Shown here: in pieces, positions 1-10,450 of the stretch
How the letters are laid out: each line of letters opens with the position of its first letter
Numbering within the stretch: the first letter of the stretch is position 1
Assembly: GCA_963741355.1 (NCBI GenBank)
Contig: CAVUIG010000009.1
Location: 62,001 to 126,000, forward strand
Reading direction: 5' to 3'
Length of the DNA stretch: 64,000 nucleotides
From: CAIWHR01 sp963741355
Lineage (GTDB): Bacteria > Pseudomonadota > Gammaproteobacteria > Burkholderiales > Casimicrobiaceae
Notes under the pieces: model-generated
Database searches by the model: none
What the model was told of the DNA's origin: nothing
What the model saw: only the letters and a program-made list of their open reading frames with translations
Position numbers and translations under genes: made by a program

Positions 1-194
1 GCGCATTCACGTAGTTCAAGTAGAGCTTCGCGCCGTCGCGCATCTGGATGCCGAGCTGGGCCGCCGGTCCCGTGAACGCGGCCGACTGCCCGATCAGGAT
101 CGAGGTCGGCGTGACGCCGTCCTGCGCCTGCGCTCCGGCGATCACCGCGCACGCGGCGAGTGCCGCCGCGGCGCGCATCAAAAGGTGCTTCATC
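1..194 (-). CDS. Branched-chain amino acid-type ABC transporter substrate-binding protein, N-terminal part
   Basis: Only the first 64 codons lie in the window; the gene runs off the left edge. The start ATG is preceded by a clear GGGAGG ribosome binding site. The product opens with a Sec signal peptide (charged MKHLLMR, alanine-rich core, cleavage probably after AGAQAQ). The mature part has the family pattern ILIGQSAAFTGPAAQLG followed by a G-A-K-LY-N-VN motif, typical of Leu/Ile/Val-binding-like periplasmic proteins (Peripla_BP_6). It would capture a solute for an ABC importer; the ligand cannot be told from this fragment. Confidence 0.8.
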
Positions 195-434
195 GTCGAT
201 TTCCTCCCAAGCCGGTCGCCGGCGTCGCACGCCCCGGTCTGCCGCTCCTCGTCCGGAATCGCATTTCGGCGTCGTGCGGACCCCGGCAGACGGCGGGCAT
301 ACGCCCCTGGCGGCCGGCGTTTCCTGCGTCAACCCTGCGCAGCGTATCTCCGGAGGCTTAGGTAAGCAATATTCGCGCCGGGAATTCACGCCGGAATTGC
401 GCCGCCTGTGGCAATTCGGTGCGATTCCCCATCG

Positions 435-960
435 TCAGCGTTCTGTCGGCACCGTTGCGAGCCGCGCCCGCAGCTCCGCCGGCCGCAGCGTGTCGTAGAC
501 CTCGAACGGCTGGTGGATCCACGGATTGTCCGGGAGGTAGGCGACGTGGAAGTCCGGCTTGAACACCGAGCATCCCTTCCACCAGACGACGGCCGTTTTC
601 TGCTCGCGAATGTGCGGAAAGCGCAAGGGGGAGCGCTTTCGCCACCGCTTCGAGCGTGTGACCCGAGTCGACCATGTCGTCGACCAGCAGGATGCGATCG
701 CCCAGCCCCGGCGAGCTCATCGTCATGTGCTCGGCGATGACGAGCTCGCCGCGCAGCGTGCCGCCTTCCGCGGTGTACGAGTGCGTGGACAGGATCGCCA
801 GCGGAATCTCGTAGATGCGCGACAGCACATCGCCGACGCGCAGGCCGCCGCGCGCGATGCAGACGATCTGGTTGAAAGGCCAGCCCGACTCGTAGATCGT
901 CAGCGCGAGCCGCTCGACCAGGATGTTGTATTGCTCCCAGCTGACGTCGAGGTCCGCCAT
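435..960 (-). CDS. Purine-type phosphoribosyltransferase (frameshifted)
   Basis: A roughly 175-residue type I phosphoribosyltransferase that would join a nucleobase to PRPP. The PRPP-binding signature ILLVDDMVDSGHTLEAV lies near residues 90-106, and IARGGLRVGD near residue 36 is the upstream loop of the family. The frame breaks near position 630 inside a run of five C; removing one C gives ...AKALPLRFPHIREQKTAVV and the protein then continues to the stop at 435. It lies 12 bases downstream of purA on the same strand, which fits a purine salvage role. Hypoxanthine or xanthine is the likely base, but the sequence alone does not fix it. Confidence 0.82.
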
Positions 961-972
961 CGCGTCGCGCGT

Positions 973-2265
<1,293 letters not shown>

Positions 2266-2403
2266 TGCTGCTGCCTTTCCGGATCCGTCAGCGCCGATTT
2301 GCCGCGCGGCGCCTTCGCGGGCGCCGCTTTAGGTCAGCGACGATGAACGGGAGTCGAGGTCATTTGGAAGGATGCCGGCGCGACGCGGCATCACGGCACA
2401 TGT

Positions 2404-3402
2404 TCAGTTTCGAGCGGGCCCGTTTGCGTCGGCGCGTCCTTGCACCGCCGCGAGTTGACGAAGGTCGAGCGTGAATCCGGTGGCGGGCCGCGCGCGGCCG
2501 AAAGCCTTGCCGATGCCGTCGTAGCGTCCCCCGTTGCCGACCGCAATGGCTTCGCCCGCGGTGAACACCGAGAAGATCGCGCCGTTCTGGTAATGATAGC
2601 CGGTGAGGTCGGCGAGATCGACGTGCAGCGCGTCGACCCGCTTTTCCGTGGATCGCACCAGCGCGTCGATCGCGTCCAGCGCATTGCCGATCGCCGGCGT
2701 GTCGGGCAGGCGATCGCGCGCCGCGGCGATCACTTCATTGGCGGGTCCGTAGAGCGTGGGCAGCGCGTTCAGCGCGTCGCGCCACGCCGCCGGAAACTTC
2801 GCCGTCAATTCGACCACGGCGGGAAGGTCCTTCGACCGCAACGCCTGGAACAGCGCAGTGTCCTCGCGCGTGCCGGCGATCCCGGCCCCGGCGGCGAGCG
2901 CGCGGTAGACGCCGACATGGCCAAGATCGAGGTGCAGTGCGGGGACACCCGCCGCCGCGAGCGAGGACAGCAGCAGGCCCACGACTTCGCGGTCGCCGTC
3001 GATGCCCGGCTCGCCGAAGAGCTCGGCGCCGATCTGCAGGACTTCGCGCGTCGTCGTCTTGCCGCCCGGCATCGTGTGCAGCACGCTGCCCGAGTAGCAC
3101 AGCCGCGTGACGCCGGGCTCGTTCAGAAGGTGGGCGTCGATGCGCGCCACCTGCGGCGTGATGTCGGCGCGCACGCCGAGCATCCGCCCGGACATCGGGT
3201 CGACCACCTTGAACGTCATCAGATCGAGGTCGCGGCCGGTCCCGGTCAGCAGCGATTCGAGGTGCTCGACGAGCGGCGGCTGCACGAGCCGGTAGCCGTG
3301 TCCGCGGAAATGGTCGAGCACCGTGCGGCGAAGCGCCTCCACCCGCTCGGCTTCACCGGGCAGGATGTCCTCGACGTACTCGGGAAGGATCCATTCACGC
3401 AT
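2404..3402 (-). CDS. hisZ: ATP phosphoribosyltransferase regulatory subunit HisZ
   Basis: HisRS-like, non-aminoacylating partner of the short HisG, needed for the first step of histidine biosynthesis. Family segments are clear: LVQPPLVEHLESLLTGTG, RADITPQVARIDAH, GGRYDGIGKAFGRARPATGF and LDLRQL. The product is 332 residues, while betaproteobacterial HisZ is usually about 380; the C-terminal tail after LDLRQL is missing and I could not find it in another frame of the 138-base gap before purA. The start overlaps the end of the DUF2065 gene by 8 bases, suggesting translational coupling. Confidence 0.93.
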   Translation of the reverse strand: MREWILPEYVEDILPGEAERVEALRRTVLDHFRGHGYRLVQPPLVEHLESLLTGTGRDLDLMTFKVVDPMSGRMLGVRADITPQVARIDAHLLNEPGVTRLCYSGSVLHTMPGGKTTTREVLQIGAELFGEPGIDGDREVVGLLLSSLAAAGVPALHLDLGHVGVYRALAAGAGIAGTREDTALFQALRSKDLPAVVELTAKFPAAWRDALNALPTLYGPANEVIAAARDRLPDTPAIGNALDAIDALVRSTEKRVDALHVDLADLTGYHYQNGAIFSVFTAGEAIAVGNGGRYDGIGKAFGRARPATGFTLDLRQLAAVQGRADANGPARN

Positions 3403-3586
3403 GACGCAGCAGGAGGTAGGCAGTGACGCCGATCAGGATGGAGGCAAGGCCGATGAAGCGCAACTGCCCGTCGGTCAATTCAGTGAGCCTGCGGAAGCCG
3501 TCGCGCCAGAGCCGCGGTGCGACGAAGGGAAGCGCGCCCTCGAGCACCAGCAGCAGCGCGAGCGCGGCCCAAAGCGAATCCGGCAC
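3395..3586 (-). CDS. DUF2065 small membrane protein (YjeT-like)
   Basis: A 63-residue protein with two hydrophobic segments (about residues 5-23 and 43-61) separated by a short loop carrying LWRDGFRRLTELTDGQLR, the conserved centre of DUF2065/YjeT. The function of the family is not known. Its place between hflC and hisZ is the usual one in proteobacteria, and it overlaps the start of hisZ by 8 bases, so it is probably part of the hfl operon. Confidence 0.9.
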   Translation of the reverse strand: MPDSLWAALALLLVLEGALPFVAPRLWRDGFRRLTELTDGQLRFIGLASILIGVTAYLLLRHA

Positions 3587-3614
3587 GCGAGCCGCTCCTG
3601 AGTCGGCGCGCGCG

Positions 3615-4507
3615 CTATTTCGACGGCTTGGCGGCGGCGCCGCCCTGACCGCGGAAATAGCGGAAGAATTCGCCGTTCGGATCGAGCACCATCAGGTCGT
3701 TCTTGCCGCGGAACGACGCCTTGTACGCCTCGAGGCTGCGGTAGAACGCATAGAACTCCGGATTCGCGCCGTAGGCCTGCGCGTAGATCGCGGCGGCCTT
3801 CGCGTCGCCTTCGCCCTTGAGCTTCTGCGCCTGCCGGTAGGCGTCGGCGAGGATGACCTCGCGCTGGCGGTCGGCGTCGGCGCGGATCTTCTCGGAGTCG
3901 GCCTGGCCGTTCGAGCGCAGCTCGTTGGCGACGCGCCGGCGCTCGGACTCCATTCGATCGTAGACCTTGCCGGTCACATCGGGCGGGAGCTCGACGCGGC
4001 GGAGCCTCACGTCGACGATCTCGACGCCGAACGTCTTGGCGTCAGCGTCGGCCTTCTGCCGCGTTGTTGCCATGATCTTGTCGCGCTCGGTGGAGATCAC
4101 CTCGTGCACGGTGCGCTTGTTGATCTCCTCGCGCAGGTTCGAGCGGACCGTGTTCGACAGCCGCCCGCGCGCAACGTCCTCGTCGCCCTGCTGCATGCTG
4201 CGGTAGAACTGCCCGGCGTCGGTGATCCGCCAGAGCACGAAGAAGTCGATCAGCAGCGGCTTCTTCTCCGAGGTCGTGATGCGGTCCGGCTCCGGGTTGT
4301 CGAGCAGCAGGATGCGCTTGTCGAAGATACTTCACGTTCTGCAGCAGCGGCACCTTCGCGTAGAGGCCGGCGTCGGGCTTGCGTCTCGACGATCTCGCCC
4401 AGCTGGAACTTGATCGCGTATTTCGTCTGGTCGACCGTGTAGAGCGACTGCGAGGCGACGAGCAGCAGCGCGACGACAAGCGCGAGGAGGGGCATCGCGA
4501 ATTTCAT
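3615..4507 (-). CDS. hflC: HflC, membrane protease modulator (two frameshifts)
   Basis: SPFH-domain inner-membrane protein that with HflK forms a ring around FtsH and modulates its proteolysis. It has one N-terminal membrane anchor (residues 3-22), then SLYTVDQTKYAIKFQLGEIVET. Two single-base insertions break the frame, near 4384 and near 4328; correcting both gives ...EIVETKPDAGLYAKVPLLQNVKYFDKR and a protein of about 297 residues, the normal size. The C-terminal region (GEGDAKAAAIYAQAYG) is typical. The start codon overlaps the end of hflK. Confidence 0.92.
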
Positions 4508-5706
4508 CGCGCGTCCCCCTCGCGTTCACGGCTGCGCAATGCGTCGCGCGATCGGCCGGGCTCGACCGCCGCCGGCGGCTCGGCCGGAGCCGCGGTCCGC
4601 GGCGACGCCGAGTCCGTGGTCACCGACGTCGCGGGCCCGGTCTGCTGGATCAGCTTGTCGAGCGGAAGGTACAGGAGGTTGCCGCCGGCCTTCTGGTCGA
4701 CCAGCACCTTGCTCGACGCGCTGAAGATCTGCTGCATCGCGTCGAGATAGAGCCGTTCGCGGGTGACCCCCGGAGCCTTCGAGTACTCGGTGAGGATCTG
4801 GCGGAAGCGCGACGCATCGCCTTCGGCCTTCTGCACCACCGCCGCGAGGTAGCCGTTGGCCTCCTCGAGCAGCCGCGAGGCGTTGCCGCGGGCGCGCGGC
4901 ACGACGTCGTTGGCGTAGGACTGGCCCTCGTTGCGGAACCGGTCGCGGTCCTGCCCCGCCTTGACCGCGTCGTCGAACGCCGCCTGCACCTTGTCCGGCG
5001 GCTGCACGCTCTGCAGCGCGACCTTCTGCACGAAGATGCCCGTCTGGTAACGGTCGAGCATCTCCTGCATCAGCTTCCGGGCCGACTCCGCGATCTGCTC
5101 GCCGCCTTCGTAGAGCGCGAAGTCCATCTTGGCCTTGCCGACGACTTCGCCCATCGCCGTCTGCGCGACGAACTGGACGATCTGGTCGGGCTTCCTCACC
5201 TGGAAGAGGTAGGCCTCGGCGCTCTTGAGGTTGTACTGGACCGCGAACTGGATCTCGATGATGTTCTCGTCATCGGTCAGCATCAGCGCTTCGTTGTCCC
5301 GCTTGTTCTTGGCGTTTCCGCGATAGCCGACCTCGACCCGGCGCGATCCCGAGAAGTCGACCACTTCGACCGCCTCGATCGGAAACGGCAGGTGCCAGTG
5401 CGCGCCGGCCGGCGTCGTCTCGGTGTACTTGCCGAACCGGGTGACCACGCCGCGGCGGCCTTCGTCGACGATGTAGACGCCGCTCGCGGCCCAGACGAGG
5501 ACGATCAGCGCGACGAGGATGCCGGCGCCGGACAGCGGCAGGCGCGGTGAGCCGGGGCCGGCGCCTTCGGGAGAAGGCTCACCCGGCGGGCCCCTGCGGC
5601 CGAACAGCTCGGAGAGCCGGCGCGTGAAGCTCCGCCAGATCTCGTCGAGATCGGGCGGGCCGCTGTTGTTGCCGCGCTTGCCCCACTGGGGATCGTTCAG
5701 CGACAT
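4504..5706 (-). CDS. hflK: HflK, membrane protease modulator
   Basis: A 400-residue SPFH/band 7 protein, partner of HflC in the FtsH-modulating complex. It starts MSLNDPQWG with a glycine- and proline-rich cytoplasmic tail, followed by one membrane span at about residues 55-75 (ILVALIVLVWAASGVYIV) and the SPFH domain beginning DEGRRGVVTRFGKY. The frame is intact. The C-terminus is rich in Pro and Ala. The stop overlaps the hflC start by 4 bases, so the two are almost certainly coupled. Confidence 0.96.
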   Translation of the reverse strand: MSLNDPQWGKRGNNSGPPDLDEIWRSFTRRLSELFGRRGPPGEPSPEGAGPGSPRLPLSGAGILVALIVLVWAASGVYIVDEGRRGVVTRFGKYTETTPAGAHWHLPFPIEAVEVVDFSGSRRVEVGYRGNAKNKRDNEALMLTDDENIIEIQFAVQYNLKSAEAYLFQVRKPDQIVQFVAQTAMGEVVGKAKMDFALYEGGEQIAESARKLMQEMLDRYQTGIFVQKVALQSVQPPDKVQAAFDDAVKAGQDRDRFRNEGQSYANDVVPRARGNASRLLEEANGYLAAVVQKAEGDASRFRQILTEYSKAPGVTRERLYLDAMQQIFSASSKVLVDQKAGGNLLYLPLDKLIQQTGPATSVTTDSASPRTAAPAEPPAAVEPGRSRDALRSREREGDAR

Positions 5707-5757
5707 GGGAATTGCATGCGCAAGGTTGCCTGGGGAATCGGTCGGGCGGGTGCGCCG

Positions 5758-6892
5758 TCAGGCATCGAGGGCAGGCACCGTGCGGGCGCCGGCATGCGCG
5801 ACATCGGCCGGGAAGCGCAGCGCGAGCGCATCGCGCAAATCGGTGCAGCCCGCGCCAGTGAGCGCGCTCAATCGAACGGCGCAAATTATACCAGACTCGT
5901 CACGCGTCACGCCGGGGGTCTCGCCCGCGACGTCGATCTTGTTGAAGACGCGAATCTGCGGCACCGACTCGGCGCCGATCTCCGAGAGCACCGCGTCGAC
6001 CGCGGCGATCTGTGCTTCGCGATCGGGGTGGGCGGCGTCGACGACGTGCAGCAGCAGGTCGGCGTCGGCGGCCTCCGACAGCGTCGCGCGGAATGCCGCG
6101 ATGAGGTCGTGCGGGAGCTCGCGGATGAAGCCGACGGTGTCCGAGAGGACGATCGGATCGGCGCCGGGCACGTAGATCTTGCGCAGCGTGGTGTCGAGCG
6201 TCGCGAACAGCTGGTTCGCCGTGAAGGTGCGGGCGCGCGTGAGACGGTTGAACAGCGTCGACTTGCCGGCGTTCGTGTAGCCGACGAGCGCGACCGTGCG
6301 CACCGACGCGCGCCGGCGGGTGCGGCTTTGCGTGATGCGCTGCCGCGCCACGTGATCGAGCCGCTCGTTCAGGATCTTGACGCGGTTGCCGAGCAGCCGG
6401 CGGTCGGTTTCGAGCTGCTTTTCGCCCGGGCCGCGCAATCCGATGCCGCCCTTCTGCCGCTCGAGGTGGGTCCATCCGCCGACCAGGCGCGTCAACTGGT
6501 GCTTCACCTGGGCGAGCTCCACCTGCAGCTTGCCGTCGGCGCTGCGCGCACGAAGCGCGAAGATGTCGAGGATGAGGCTCGTGCGGTCGATCACGCGGCA
6601 TTGCAGCGCGCGCTCGAGGTTGCGCTGCTGCGCGCCGCTCAAGCGCGTGGTCGATGATGACGATGTCGGCGTTTCCCTCGACGCGGCGCGCGCCGATCTC
6701 CTCGATCTTGCCCTTGCCGGCATAGGTTGCGGCATCGGGCCGCTGGCGGCGGCCGGTCACGGTGCCGACGACCGTCGCTCCTGCCGACACGGCGAGCGCG
6801 TCGAGCTCGGCCAGGCGCTCGGTCAGGTCGCCGGTGCCGAAGTCGAGCGCCACGAGGAGCGCGCGATCACCGCCGGAAGGGCGCTCGAACAT
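5758..6892 (-). CDS. hflX: Ribosome-associated GTPase HflX (frameshifted)
   Basis: Obg-like GTPase that binds the 50S subunit and helps rescue or recycle stalled ribosomes. The N-terminal HflX domain has the glycine-rich YAGKGKIEEI; the G domain has G1 GYTNAGKSTLFN, G3 DTVGFI and G4 NKID. A one-base insertion near 6643 (TT for T) splits the gene; correcting it gives DHALSGAQQRNLERAL, an exact family motif, and a protein of about 378 residues. It lies between hfq and hflK on the same strand, as in the classical hfq-hflX-hflK-hflC order. Confidence 0.94.
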
Positions 6893-6971
6893 CTAGAATG
6901 GGAACGTGCGCAGCCCGCGGCCCCGGCCAGGCGGCCGCGTGGCGCAGCGAGCGGACGGCGGGCGCGGACGG

Positions 6972-7220
6972 TCAACCGTCGGTTTCGCCCGGCGGCGCGT
7001 GATGCGGCATGGCGACCGCGCGCGCCGGAACGACGGTCGAGATCGCGTGCTTGTACACCATCTGGGTGACGGTGTTCTTGAGCAGAACGACGTATTGATC
7101 GAACGATTCGATCTGACCCTGCAGCTTGATGCCGTTGACGAGATAGATCGACACCTGCACGTGTTCCTTGCGCAGCGTGTTGAGGAATGGGTCTTGTAGC
7201 ATTTGCCCTTTGTTGCTCAT
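6972..7220 (-). CDS. hfq: RNA chaperone Hfq
   Basis: An 82-residue Sm-like protein that forms hexameric rings and pairs small RNAs with mRNAs. The Sm1 region (KGQMLQDPFLNTLRKEHV, IYLVNGIKLQG, SFDQYVVLLKN) and Sm2 motif (VYKHAIST) are all present, including the YKHA signature. The C-terminal tail is short, as is usual in betaproteobacteria. A GGAG ribosome binding site lies 7 bases before the ATG. The gene sits between der and hflX. Confidence 0.98.
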   Translation of the reverse strand: MSNKGQMLQDPFLNTLRKEHVQVSIYLVNGIKLQGQIESFDQYVVLLKNTVTQMVYKHAISTVVPARAVAMPHHAPPGETDG

Positions 7221-7314
7221 CGTTAGCTCCGCCGTTGTTGTTGGACGGCCGCGAGGGCCGTTCGCGCGGTCGGGCCGCGCATTGCCCCCAAAATGGAGGC
7301 GGCTGCCGCAGTTT

Positions 7315-8709
7315 TCAACGCCGGCGCGGACCCGGGCGCACGTCGGCGTACGGGTTGGCGCCGGTCTTGAATTGTATCCTAAGCGGCGTTCCGCGCAGTT
7401 TGAACGCGTCGGCGAAGAAATGTTCCAGATAGCGCCGGTACGAGGCCGGAAGGCTCCCCAGCGCGCTCCCGTGCACGATGATGAGGGGGGGATTGCGGCC
7501 GCCCTGGTGCGCGTACCGGAGCTTCGGGCGGCCCATGCCTGCGCGGGGCGGCTGCTGCCGCTCGACCGCGGCCATGAGTGCCCGGGTGAGCTTGGGCGTG
7601 GGCAGCTTCGCCATCGCCGCCGCGTACGCGGCGTTGACCGATCCCAGCAGCGTCTTGATGCCCTTGCCCTCGCGCGCCGAGATGAAATGCTGGTGCGCGA
7701 ACGCGAGGAAACCCAGCTTGCGGTCGATGTCGCGCTTCACGTCGTCGCGCTCCGCGGTCGGGACGCGATCCCATTTGTTGATTCCGACGACCAGCGCGCG
7801 GCCCGCTTCGAGGATGAATCCGGCGAGATGCGCATCCTGCTCGGTGATGCCGTCGGCTGCGTCGACCAGCAGCACGACGACGTTGGCGTCCTCGATCGCC
7901 TGCAGCGTCTTCACCACGGAAAATTTCTCGACGGCTTCGAGCATCTTCCCGCGGCGACGCACGCCCGCGGTGTCGATCAGCGTGTAGCGGCGCCCGTCGC
8001 GCTCGAAGTCGAGATAGATCGCGTCGCGCGTCGTTCCGGGCTCGTCGAACGCGATGACGCGCTCCTCGCCGAGCAGCGTGTTGACGAGCGTCGACTTGCC
8101 GACGTTCGGACGGCCGACGATGGCGACGCGGACCGCGCGATTCGCGTCGTCCTCGTCGTCCTCCGCGTCCGCAGCGGCGGCGCGCGGCGGGACGTGACCG
8201 AGCGCGATCTCGACCAGCAGATCGACGTTTTCGCCGTGCGCCGATGAAATCGGATAAGGCGTGCCCAACCCGAGCTCGTGGAATTCGGCCACGACGCTCG
8301 CGGGCGGCATGCCTTCCGCCTTGTTGACCGCGAGGACGACCGGGCGGCCGGCGCGGCGCAGCAGTTCGGCGATCTCGCGGTCCTGCGGCGCGAAGCCCGT
8401 GCGCGCGTCGACGAGAAAGACGATGACATCGGCCTCGACGATCGCGGCGCGCGTCTGCTTCGCCATCTCGTGCAGGATGCCGTCCTTCGCGACCGGCTCG
8501 AAGCCGCCGGTGTCGACGACGATGAACGAGCGCTCGCCGCGGCGGGCGAGGCCGTAGTGTCGGTCGCGCGTCAATCCCGGAAAGTCGGCGACCAGCGCCG
8601 CCCGCGTCCGGGTGAGGCGATTGAACAGCGTCGACTTGCCGACGTTCGGCCGGCCGACGATGACGAGAGTGGGTACGTGGCCGGTTGTTCCGGTCGAGCT
8701 GCTGCGCAT
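7315..8709 (-). CDS. der: Ribosome biogenesis GTPase Der (EngA)
   Basis: Double-domain GTPase needed for 50S subunit maturation. Both G domains are visible, each with GRPNVGKSTL as G1 and a DTGG or DTAG G3 motif, followed by a KH-like domain ending in a basic tail (PGPRRR). An upstream start at 8835 is open in frame, but the family begins just before TLVIVGRPNVGKS, so the ATG at 8709 is chosen, giving 464 residues. It heads the minus-strand string towards hfq. In many relatives der directly follows bamB; here about 7.5 kb lies between them. Confidence 0.96.
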   Translation of the reverse strand: MRSSSTGTTGHVPTLVIVGRPNVGKSTLFNRLTRTRAALVADFPGLTRDRHYGLARRGERSFIVVDTGGFEPVAKDGILHEMAKQTRAAIVEADVIVFLVDARTGFAPQDREIAELLRRAGRPVVLAVNKAEGMPPASVVAEFHELGLGTPYPISSAHGENVDLLVEIALGHVPPRAAAADAEDDEDDANRAVRVAIVGRPNVGKSTLVNTLLGEERVIAFDEPGTTRDAIYLDFERDGRRYTLIDTAGVRRRGKMLEAVEKFSVVKTLQAIEDANVVVLLVDAADGITEQDAHLAGFILEAGRALVVGINKWDRVPTAERDDVKRDIDRKLGFLAFAHQHFISAREGKGIKTLLGSVNAAYAAAMAKLPTPKLTRALMAAVERQQPPRAGMGRPKLRYAHQGGRNPPLIIVHGSALGSLPASYRRYLEHFFADAFKLRGTPLRIQFKTGANPYADVRPGPRRR

Positions 8710-8960
8710 GGCTTGATCCAACACCGGCGGGACGCGGTGACGCGCCGCGGGACCCGAATGATACGCGAGCCCGGTCCCCGGTGCCGCCCGCGTCGGCGGG
8801 CCGTTGGGCGCGAGCCTGCGCTGCGGTTGCCTCATTCGGCGTCCCCTCCGATACGCCGGATGCTGCCGGCGGCGTCAGGAACGATGACGAATTCGGGTTG
8901 ACCGGCGCGCAAAAGACCTGTTTCATCCAAGGTTGCCATCCCTGATCCATCGGAGCCCCC

Positions 8961-10431
8961 GTGAACGACCGCCTCGATCCCATGCTGGCCGACGATGCGC
9001 CGCCGGCCGCAGCCGCGCCGATCGCGCGGCTGCACGAGCTCTTCGCCGCGCAGCGCCGCGCCTTTGCCGCCGAGATGAATCCGTCGCGCGAGGCCCGCGT
9101 CGACCGGCTCGACCGCCTGCTGCGCCTCACCGACGAACATCAGCACGAGATCGTTGCCGCGATCTCAGCCGATTTCGGCCACCGCTCGCGCCACGAGACC
9201 GATCTCGCGGAAATATTCCTCGTGGTCTCGGCGCTGCGGCACATGCGCCGGCACGTCGGCCGCTGGATGCGGCCGCGGCGGGTCGCGACACCCGCGCATC
9301 TGCTGCCGGCGCGCAGCGAGATCATCCGTCAGCCGCTCGGCGTGATCGGAGTCATCAGCCCGTGGAACTATCCGTTCCAGCTCGGCATGCTGCCGGCCGC
9401 GGCGGCGCTCGCCGCGGGCAATCGCGTGCTGCTGAAGCCGAGCGAGCTCACGCCGCGCTTTTCCGCGCTGCTGGAGAAGATCGTCGCCGCGACGTTCGCC
9501 GCCGACGAATTCGCGGTGGTCCCGGGCGACGTCGAGGTTGGCCGCGCGTTCGCGACGCTTGCCTTCGATCACCTGTTCTTCACCGGCTCGACGGCGGTCG
9601 GCCGTCAGGTTGCGCTCGCCGCGGCGCAGAACCTCACGCCGGTGACGCTCGAGCTCGGCGGCAAGTCGCCCGCGATCATCGACGCCGACTGCGACTTCGC
9701 CGAGGCCGCGCCGCGAATCGCGTTCGCCAAGCTTCTCAACGCCGGGCAGACCTGCGTCGCGCCCGATTACGCGCTGGTGCCGCGCGCACGCGTCGACGCG
9801 TTCGTGACGGCACTGCGCGGCGCGGTCGCGAAGCTGTATCCCGCGTCCGCCGGCGAGTCCCGATTACACGAGCATCGTCAACGATCGCCACTATCGGCGC
9901 CTCGAGGGGCTCGTCGAGGACGCGGTCGCACGCGGTGCGACGGCCGTTCCGCTCGGCGTGACCAACGCGCCCGACGGCGACCGCTCCGCGCAAATTCCAG
10001 CCCGACGGCGCTCATCGGCGCCACCGACGCAATGGCGGTGATGCAGGAGGAGATCTTCGGCCCGATCCTGCCGGTGCTGCCGTACGATTCGCTGGACGAG
10101 GCGATCGCCTCGATCAACGCGCGGCCGCGGCCGCTGGCGCTCTACTGGTTCGGCAGGAGCGACGCGCACCGCGACCGCGTGCTGCGCGGCACGATCTCCG
10201 GGGGCGTCACCGTCAACGATGCCTGCTGGCACGTCGCGCAGGAGAATCTTCCGTTCGGCGGCGTCGGCGCGAGCGGTATCCGGCGCCTATCACGGCGAAA
10301 CGGGATTCCTCACGTTCACGAAGGAGAAGCCGGTGCTGCACCAGGCTGCGTACAACGGTCTCACGCTGTTCCGGCCGCCGTACGGGCGCCGGTTCGACGC
10401 GCTGATCGCGCTGCTCAAACGCTTCTTCTGA
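8961..10431 (+). CDS. Coniferyl-aldehyde-type aldehyde dehydrogenase (several frameshifts)
   Basis: NAD(P)-dependent aldehyde dehydrogenase of the short class that resembles coniferyl aldehyde dehydrogenase and fatty aldehyde dehydrogenases. Motifs: GVISPWNYPFQL, FTGSTAVG, the catalytic-glutamate motif LELGGKSP, the catalytic-cysteine motif NAGQTCVAPDY, and EEIFGPILPVL. Four single-base insertions interrupt it (near 9858, 9990, 10004 and 10280); the corrected C-terminus carries GAYHGETGFLTF and ends at 10431. Start is GTG with GGAG five bases upstream. It is followed after 19 bases by an acyl-CoA synthetase, so the pair probably turns an aldehyde into an acid and then an acyl-CoA. Confidence 0.86.
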
Positions 10432-10450
10432 AAGTTCGACGACACCCATC

